This document shows, one piece after another, positions 56,401 through 64,000 of a stretch of 64,000 nucleotides of DNA. Every line of letters begins with the position of its first letter. Position 1 is the stretch's first letter. This DNA comes from Mytilus trossulus. Its lineage: Eukaryota > Mollusca > Bivalvia > Mytilida > Mytilidae. Location: assembly GCF_036588685.1 (NCBI RefSeq), contig NC_086374.1, positions 30,682,886-30,746,885 of the forward strand. The letters run 5' to 3'. The position numbers and the translations under genes are program-made. Under the pieces are notes generated by a model that was not told the DNA's origin, searched no databases, and saw only the letters and a program-made list of their open reading frames with translations.

Positions 56401-57018
56401 TAAATTTAGAAAGTGTATAAAAAAATTGAGAGTTAAACACTGTTCACACTAGCTCAGGGACTATTTCGAAAATATGAGGACGATAACTGTGTCCTCGGAC
56501 CACCTTCTAATTAAATCCCCTATCAGTTCGCATAACTAATACACAACTTGTATACATATATATATACATATATATATTTTTATCCCCGGCTTAGTATATA
56601 TCTAGGATTTTGATTGGTTAACGCACGTCGTTACAAAACCCATAGCCCCTGGGTGTTGCTAACCCATATCCCCGGACGTTGCTAACCATTATCCCGGGGA
56701 ACTTCACGCAAGTTTTCCTTAGTTCCATGACTGCTCCTTGTGAAATATTGAATTCTGTAGATTATCCATGATGTTTGTGATTAAATATTTAATTCATTAA
56801 CGATTTTGTCCTATTATGCCGATCATTTACACTCATTTCATTAAATGCATCACTTGACTGCCACATTTTCAAGGAATGGGACTACTGACCTAGCTATGCA
56901 AATTACCCACGTTGACGTCACACCATCTATGGCGTAACGCTCACAACATTGAGCGCCAAATTTTACTCAATCCAATTTCTCTGTCTCCGTTTTGAAAACG
57001 TCTTATATTTGACTACCT

Positions 57019-57326
57019 GTAGGGTTCTACCAAAGGTAGTACCCTACACCCCGTAAAAAATATGTAAAATTTCCAAATTTCAATAAAACTTTTTAGATAA
57101 TGAAAAAAACGTTGTTTTCGTGTTACACTTTGTACCCGAATTTCCATAAAACTCGCCCGATTCGGACTAAGACCGGGGATAAATTCGTTATCTACGTTCA
57201 TATCCGTAGATATGGATATTTTAACACCCTTCAGTACCCTGTACACCCTTCGGCTACGCCTCATGGTGTACTGGGGTACTTCAGGTTGTTAAAATATCCA
57301 TATCTACGGATATGAACGTAGATAAC
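57019..57326. repeat. Foldback hairpin element 3
   Basis: Perfect 39-base arms at 57187-57225 and 57288-57326 (GTTATCTACGTTCATATCCG... and complement) enclose a centre with CCTGTACACCCTTCGGCTAC and GCCTCATGGTGTACTGGGG. A smaller hairpin GTAGGGTTCTACC/GGTAGTACCCTAC lies at 57019-57047. Unique to copy B. Confidence 0.85.
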
Positions 57327-57584
57327 TTATAATATATCATTCTTAATTTGAAAGAAAAAAAAGAAAAAATACAAGACAAGGCCATAACTAGTAAAGATAA
57401 TAGTATTAATTATTTTTGGAGTGTTTAATAAACATGATACAGGCAACAGTATTATACCGCTGTTTGAAAGTCATAAATCGATTGAGAAAAAAACTTATCC
57501 AGGTTACACACTAAAACTGAGGGAAACACATCAAATATAAGAAGAAAACAACGAAACAAAATTCTTTAGAGGTTTGAGATTAAT

Positions 57585-58530
57585 ACATGCTTTTGGTGGT
57601 CCCTTTAATTCTGTTGACAGTTATATTTTTTCCACTCTCTACACTATATATGTATACACTTCCACACAATGTAATCAAGAAAAAGTTTTCATATTTGATT
57701 AAATGGTCTTCTGAAAAATTTCATTGCAAATTTATTTGCTGTAACTTGTTTAAAGCCTTTTTTTCTGTAACGAAAAATGAAAGTATGCTAGATACACCTT
57801 CTGGAAATGTGTAGATAATAAATTATGATTGAGGCTTTAAATTTTCTCCTGGACAACATACATGTACGTTTCGGCGGTTAAGTGTATCGACAGGTGGTAG
57901 GCATTCCTATGAGTACTCAATGCGCCTCTTTAATATCAGATTTATTCCTATATTGCTATGAATCTTAGTTTATGGCCAAAGTCAATAAAGACACGTCATT
58001 GTTACATTTGGTTGATACATTAAACAATACCTACCGTTATCTTGATGATGTTTTATTTCGTGAAATAATACAGAGTTCTCTAAATGTGCTTCCGAAATTA
58101 ACAAAAAAGAACTTAATGTAACTATAGATCTAACATAAACAGCAGTAGTTGTCCTTTTCTAGTTTAGACATTTAAATTTCAAAAGGGAAACTCCATACGA
58201 AAATTTTCAACAAAATATACGATTTTTCATTCCCTATTGTTAATTTTCCTTTGTTAGACGGCGATGTTCCTTTGGCTCAATCATACAGTGTTAATATATC
58301 CCAACTCGTTCGTTTTGCCGGTGTGTGTATTGATATCATAGATTTTAACGAACGTAATCAATGCATCACTGGTAAATATTCGTAACATAAACTACATAAA
58401 ACTTTTACTAAATTCTGTCAAAGATACAAATATTTGATTAGTAAATTTGGCTGAACCAGTAGAAAACTTATTCAAAACAGTTTTTTTACATCCTAGATTT
58501 TACGGTAATATTGTACTAAAAGTGTAAACT
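57585..58530 (+). pseudogene. Decayed reverse transcriptase, fragment B1
   Basis: Homologous to A1. TLPHNVIKKKFSYLIKWSSE and CKFICCNLFKAFFSVTKNES near 57650-57785, TYRYLDDVLF near 58030 (intact YLDD catalytic box, missing from A1), DFSFPIVNFPLLDGDVPLA near 58220 and HPRFYGNIV near 58490. Motif A has lost its Asp (YIFSTLYT). Non-functional. Confidence 0.7.
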
Positions 58531-58975
58531 GTCAGACATTGAACCTTTAAACAAACTTATTTAAAAAGATTATCTTCCCAATGTTGTAATTAGATCTTTA
58601 AATACAGTAACTATAGGCACACATATTGGTTTTTGTTATCAGCAAATTAAAACATAACTAAATTTTTTCAAACAAGATATATAAATAAACTTCCACGTTC
58701 ATTAAAGAGATTAACCCCTACCCATCCTACTGCCTGTAGATACTTTTATTTTTGGCATTGCACAAGTTATGTCGTTTTTTACTGTCCATGACGTTAAAAT
58801 ACCTAATATCTTGGATGTGTTTTAGTTAATTGTAGTCTCTGATGCATGATTTTTTTTTATTATTGGTTGTGTTAGGCTTTTGGTTGACTGTCAGTGGCTG
58901 CGAGTGCTCTCGAGTCGTGCTTTCTTATTGACCTGTTGATACTATTTGTAATGCTTTTTTGTTATATAGTGTTAA

Positions 58976-59199
58976 AAGAGGGACGAAAGATACCAAAGGG
59001 ACAGTCAAACTCATAAATCTAAAACAAACTGACAACGCCATGGCTAAAAAGGAAAAAGACAAACAGAAAAACAATAGTACACATGACACAACATAGAAAA
59101 CTAAAGAATAAACAACACGAGCCCCACCAAAAACTAGGGGTGATCTCAGGTGCTCCGGAAGGGTAAACAGATCCTGCTCCACATGCGGCACCCGTCGTG
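58976..59199 (-). repeat. R1 dispersed repeat inserted in duplication B
   Basis: 'aagagggacgaaagatacc' to 'catgcggcacccgtcg', flanked by TGTTAA on both sides. Copy A shows the unoccupied site 'gttatataatgtttacttat'. Confidence 0.9.
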
Positions 59200-60596
59200 T
59201 TAACTTATTCAGGGTTATTTATCGTCTCTATATCTTTAATATAAACCAGCTTTGATAACTTTTGGTATGACTATAAATGTTCATTTCTTCGTACAATGAA
59301 TAACAAAATTATTTGTTTTGTAAAGAGTGTTTCCGTTCTCCATTTGAATTGTATACTTATAACAAAATTGCGTTCACTTGCCCGTCTACATTGATATATT
59401 TCCTTTATCGTTTTTTCGTTCAAGGTTGTATTCATGAAATAGTTTCACAGCGGTATACTACGTTTGCCTTTTGTTATCCAACCCTCATTTTACTGATGTT
59501 TGTGTTTACAATGTGTCATAGATCAAATTTGTTCCTTTAGTGTATGTTCACTTGTGTTGGTGTGTCTTTTGGTTGGGTTAAATCATTTCAATTGATATTT
59601 TGGGTGTGTTTTTCTATGTTGTAATGTTACACTATTGTTTCAGATAATTTGACGGTTGGTGTCTAGAACGTTTAAACCTGCTGCATTTGTTTGTAGTATG
59701 TCCTAAGACAGGAGTTTGATGTTCAGTGGTTTTTGTTTGTGACGATTGGAGTTTTTAACGACCTTGACTGGCTATACAGCCATTGCACGGTCGTTTTTCA
59801 TGTGGTTTATGAGAGTTTCTCGTTTCTCGTGTTTTACATAGGTAAGACCGTTGGTTTTCCTTTTTGAATGTTTTTTTACTAGCCATTTTTGGGCCCTTTA
59901 CAGCTTGCTGTTCGGTGTGAGCCAAAGCTCGGTGTTGGGGACCGTACTGAAATGCGCGTCTGGCGTACTAAATGATAATCCTGTTACCTTTGATAACTAT
60001 TGACCTATAATGGTCTACTTTTGCAAATTGTGACTTGGATGGAGTGTTGTCTCATTGACACTCATACCAAATCTTCTTATCTATTTAGAAACAGACGATG
60101 CGGTGTTTGGTAGCCGTCGACTGAGACTTTCTTGAAATGTAAACTTAATATCAATAAAAGACAGTGTCTGTTGAACCAATTATTCGGTATCACCAAAAAT
60201 TTTAATTTGATGAAAAAACAACCTCAGATTTTGATTTAATTTGCCTTTAATAGCAAGTAAGATTTAAAAGAGTCTTGATGGTGTGGCATCACTTACAGCC
60301 CCCAATAAATGTTACTATCAACGTTATTAAACTGACATTTGAAGACCATATATATATATATATTTCCAGTTAACTACCGATTTCATTTGTTTAATTTTAT
60401 ATAATTTTTACGTTTCCCGACAACTTTGAAACATTATAAACGCTGTCTAAACAAGTCATGAAGTAAAAATAGGGACATAATTGCACTCATATTAAAGGTA
60501 TATAAAAAGCTTCCACTTTTGATATTTGCATTTGAAATTTTTTTTAGACTTTCAATTGCTTTTTCTATGAATATTTGAAATGTATTTTCACATGTA

Positions 60597-60790
60597 AAAT
60601 TGAGAATGGAAATGGGGAATGTGTCAAAGGGACAACAACCCGACCATAGAAAAAAACAACAGCAGAAGGTCACCAACAGGTCTTCAATGTAGCGAGAAAT
60701 TCCCGCACCCGGAGGCGTCCTTCAGCTGGCCCCAAAACAAATATATACTAGTTCAGTGATAATGAACGCCATACTAATTTCCAAATTGTA
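60597..60790 (+). repeat. R5 dispersed repeat in duplication B
   Basis: From 'aaaattgagaatggaaatgg' to 'ccatactaatttccaaattg', followed by 'tacacttgtttcctacattt' as in copy A, which lacks the insert. Confidence 0.8.
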
Positions 60791-61769
60791 CACTTGTTTC
60801 CTACATTTTGTGTTGCAGAATATGTAGGTACCTTGCCAGTATATTCATTTGCAGTAATCTCACCTCCCCATCCCCTCGACAGTGAAATGTCACCGCTTAC
60901 ACTTGTATCACACATGATTGCAATTTCATTTTTTTACATAATTATCATTGCGACGCCCGTTCATATGTATAACAAAAGTTCGGCTGCTGAGAAGATATCA
61001 TTTTTTGTTTATTCTGAAATAAGATTATTCAAAATATAAATACTGTTCGCGTCGTATTCACATCGGTCTCCTTCTTATTATTTAGATGAGACGAAAAACT
61101 CGACTGAGACTACAGAGCGGAATAATTTATAAAGTAATTCTATACTCTATATAAGATTTGGCAATATATTGTTTTTTTCGATTGAATAGTTTTGATCGGA
61201 CAGTACTATAATTTTACAAATACTATTCTTATGTTGGAGACAAACATTCGAAGCCTGACACGTCTCCATAGATTATCACAAAGAACATACATCATCGAGG
61301 TTAAATGTCTCATCAATTTAAGATAACCCTAGACTTAATAAACAACAACAACGCAGTCCTATTTCCAGTTTCAAGATCATTGTGATGTTGACCGATTTAA
61401 TGACAGTTAAATATAAACATGATATGATTTTTGTGCGTGCAACATAATTATATTAATAAAATTTTAAAACAATAACGATTAATTTAAGTTATCGTTTATC
61501 ATATTTTATTTACAGATGAAATTGAGAATTGTTAAAATCTGACGAAGAAAATAACGATCCTTCAATATGATATCGCGAAACATCGAAGTTTACTTCAGAA
61601 CTCTTTGGCCATGCAATAACAGGGGATCTCAACATCGTTCAAGACAGAGAGGTTATAAACTTTCTGACTCTATATTGTTGATATTCGCATATCACATTTC
61701 GAAAATGATTTAATACTTAATAAAAACAAAAGTATGTACATATTTAATACACTAATTTAGCCAATTTAG

Positions 61770-62460
61770 ACACAATGCAAGTACTCTTTATACAACACTT
61801 CCACACACTATTTTTTAAGTTTTCTGATTAAATTAAATGGTGGTTAGATATACCTGAATGCTTATGTATGTGCTGCAACTTACATAAAGCCTTTTTTCAA
61901 ATGCGAAAGAAAAATATGGTAGATGTACTTAATGGATGACGATTAGATGACAAAAGCTGTAAATTTTCTAATTGTCAATATTCATGAACATTTCGGTAAT
62001 AAAATTTATCTATAAGTTGTAGATATTCCTTTAAGCACCAAATGTGTCCATGTAAAGGCAAAATTGCCAAATGTGTCCATGTAAAGGCAAAATTGCCAAA
62101 TGTGTCCATGTAAAGGCAAAATTGCCAAATGTGTCCATGTAAAGGCAAAATTGTGACTGTGCGGTTACGAATCACAGTCTATGAAAAAAGACCCGTCTAA
62201 ATTATATTTAGTTGACACATTCAGCAACACTTACTGTTATCTTGATATTACTTTTGAATTAAATTTTAAGGATTTTTCTAAACATACTATAACGAATATT
62301 CCTAAAGTTCTTACGTAAATAGACTAAATATTAACTCCTAAATTTAGATACATGTATGTCTTTACACCAGACTCTACACAATAATATACAACATATAGAA
62401 ATGATTTGGCTTTCCCTATTGTAATTGTTTTTTCCTTCTTTTGAAGTAGATGTTCTTTTG
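61770..62460 (+). pseudogene. Decayed reverse transcriptase, fragment B2
   Basis: Counterpart of A2: CAATYIKPFFKCERKIW near 61870, VDTFSNTYCYLDITF near 62205, and 'gctttccctattgta' near 62410. Truncated by the satellite. Confidence 0.5.
62038..62153. repeat. 29-bp tandem repeat, four copies
   Basis: Unit 'ccaaatgtgtccatgtaaag' plus 'gcaaaattg'. Copy A has a single diverged unit near 45695 ('ccaattgtttccatgttaaa'), so the expansion followed the duplication. Confidence 0.9.
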
Positions 62461-64000
62461 GGTATCACCAGCCCAGTAGCCAGTACTTCGGTACTGGCAT
62501 GAAAATACGGATTTTTTGTGTTATTAAAATTTGCTGTTACAAAACATTAGAAATTATTATAAATTAAGGAATGTATCTCCCTCATGCAAAGCTCTGATTC
62601 CTTTCACGAATTTGGCTATACTTTTTAGACCTTTTGGATTATAGCTCTTCATCTTTTATATATGCTTTGGATTTCAAATATTTTGGCTACGAGCATCACT
62701 GAAGAGACATGTATTGTCGAAATGCGCATCTGGTGCAACAAAATTGGTACCGTTGATTTTATTACTACCACTGGGTCGATGCCTCTGCTGGTGGACTATT
62801 AGTCCCCGAGGGTATCACCAGCCCAGTAGCCAGTACTTCGGTACTGGCATGAAAATACGGATTTTTTGTGTTATTAAAATTTGCTGTTACAAAACATTAG
62901 AAATTATTATAAATTAAGGAATGTATCTCCCTCATGCAAAGCTCTGATTCCTTTCACGAATTTGGCTATACTTTTTAGACCTTTTGGATTATAGCTCTTC
63001 ATCTTTTATATATGCTTTGGATTTCAAATATTTTGGCTACGAGCATCACTGAAGAGACATGTATTGTCGAAATGCGCATCTGGTGCAACAAAATTGGTAC
63101 CGTTGATTTTATTACTACCACTGGGTCGATGCCTCTGCTGGTGGACTATTAGTCCCCGAGGGTATCACCAGCCCAGTAGCCAGTACTTCGGTACTGGCAT
63201 GAAAATACGGATTTTTTGTGTTATTAAAATTTGCTGTTACAAAACATTAGAAATTATTATAAATTAAGGAATGTATCTCCCTCATGCAAAGCTCTGATTC
63301 CTTTCACGAATTTGGCTATACTTTTTAGACCTTTTGGATTATAGCTCTTCATCTTTTATATATGCTTTGGATTTCAAATATTTTGGCTACGAGCATCACT
63401 GAAGAGACATGTATTGTCGAAATGCGCATCTGGTGCAACAAAATTGGTACCGTTGATTTTATTACTACCACTGGGTCGATGCCTCTGCTGGTGGACTATT
63501 AGTCCCCGAGGGTATCACCAGCCCAGTAGCCAGTACTTCGGTACTGGCATGAAAATACGGTTTTTTTGTGTTATTAAAATTTGCTGTTACAAAACATTAG
63601 AAATTATTATAAATTAAGGAATGTATCTCCCTCATGCAAAGCTCTGATTCCTTTCACGAATTTGGCTATACTTTTTAGACCTTTTGGATTATAGCTCTTC
63701 ATCTTTTATATATGCTTTGGATTTCAAATATTTTGGCTACGAGCATCACTGAAGAGACATGTATTGTCGAAATGCGCATCTGGTGCAACAAAATTGGTAC
63801 CGTTGATTTTATTACTACCACTGGGTCGATGCCTCTGCTGGTGGACTATTAGTCCCCGAGGGTATCACCAGCCCAGTAGCCAGTACTTCGGTACTGGCAT
63901 GAAAATACGGATTTTTTGTGTTATTAAAATTTGCTGTTACAAAACATTAGAAATTATTATAAATTAAGGAATGTATCTCCCTCATGCAAAGCTCTGATTC
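62461..64000 (+). repeat. 350-bp satellite array (4.4 units to window end)
   Basis: Direct repeats with an exact 350-base period (equivalent points 62714, 63064, 63414, 63764). Units look identical by eye apart from t for a at 63561. Each contains the perfect hairpin GCCAGTAC-TTCG-GTACTGGC. The 67-codon open frame in each unit is a by-product of the identity. Single diverged monomers (R3) lie at 20.3, 31.8, 36.9 and 46.9 kb. Confidence 0.92.

Larger units (their letters stand above)
54684..62460. repeat. Segmental duplication, copy B
   Basis: Colinear with 38771-46060. It begins at the BEL 5' LTR in the Helitron 3' part (hairpin CCCGCGATTTCGCGGG at 54823-54838 and CTAG end) and stops where the 350-bp satellite starts. 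B-only insertions: R5 at 56300-56400 and 60597-60790, a foldback block at 56548-57355, R1 at 58976-59199, a 'gcgcgtctggcgtac' piece near 59955, ~85 bases near 61440, and extra 29-bp repeats. No host gene. Confidence 0.85.

Noticed and set aside
62038-62153. CRISPR-like regular 29-bp repeat
   Set aside because: Units are head-to-tail without spacers, in a eukaryotic context.
62714-63967. Identical 67-codon frames repeated four times
   Set aside because: They fall at the 350-bp satellite period and are open because the units are nearly identical; no gene-like features.

Overview
The window is AT-rich animal nuclear DNA, almost certainly from a bivalve mollusc and most like a mussel (Mytilus type). 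It has GT-AG introns, AATAAA signals, a BEL/Pao LTR element, Helitron, Tc1, CR1-type and tRNA-derived repeats, and many families of short dispersed repeats I recognise from mussel genomes. Host coding sequence is a small part; most of the window is repeat-derived or has no recognisable content.

Host genes, all on the minus strand and read from right to left. (1) 37573-16834: a 16-exon gene whose exons join in phase throughout into about 831 residues. It encodes a pleckstrin-homology (PH) region followed by an HSPA12-like HSP70 ATPase. The PH region is odd: a complete second PH domain sits on five exons inserted in phase 0 between the two halves of the first. (2) 14580-12452 and 9389-5547: two tandem KCTD-type BTB paralogues, each with a 15-base first coding exon. 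(3) 3034-1701: a two-exon secreted protein whose predicted mature N-terminus is histidine, resembling the X325/BIM1 histidine-brace copper proteins. I see no shared pathway among these genes.

Mobile DNA. 0.3-5 kb holds short tandem repeats. 10.5-11.7 kb is a decayed CR1-like LINE, 13.6-14.2 kb a tRNA-derived SINE composite, and 18.5-19.7 kb a decayed Tc1/mariner. The introns of the PH-HSP70 gene carry copies of at least three dispersed families (called R1, R2 and R3 here), a TIR element and foldback elements. From 38.3 kb onward the window is nearly all mobile or duplicated: a non-autonomous Helitron (38257-38937), then a 7-8 kb segment present twice (A 38771-46060, B 54684-62460), each with two decayed reverse-transcriptase fragments. 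Between the copies lie a featureless stretch, a 'FKMAA' repeat and a broken BEL/Pao element (48882-54683). The window ends inside a near-identical 350-bp satellite (62461-64000).

The two duplicate copies act as empty-site controls for each other, so several insertions (R1, R2, the SINE composite, a foldback element and a third family, R5) can be polarised from this window alone. Exon boundaries were read by eye from splice sites, phase and domain fit; no transcript data were available.
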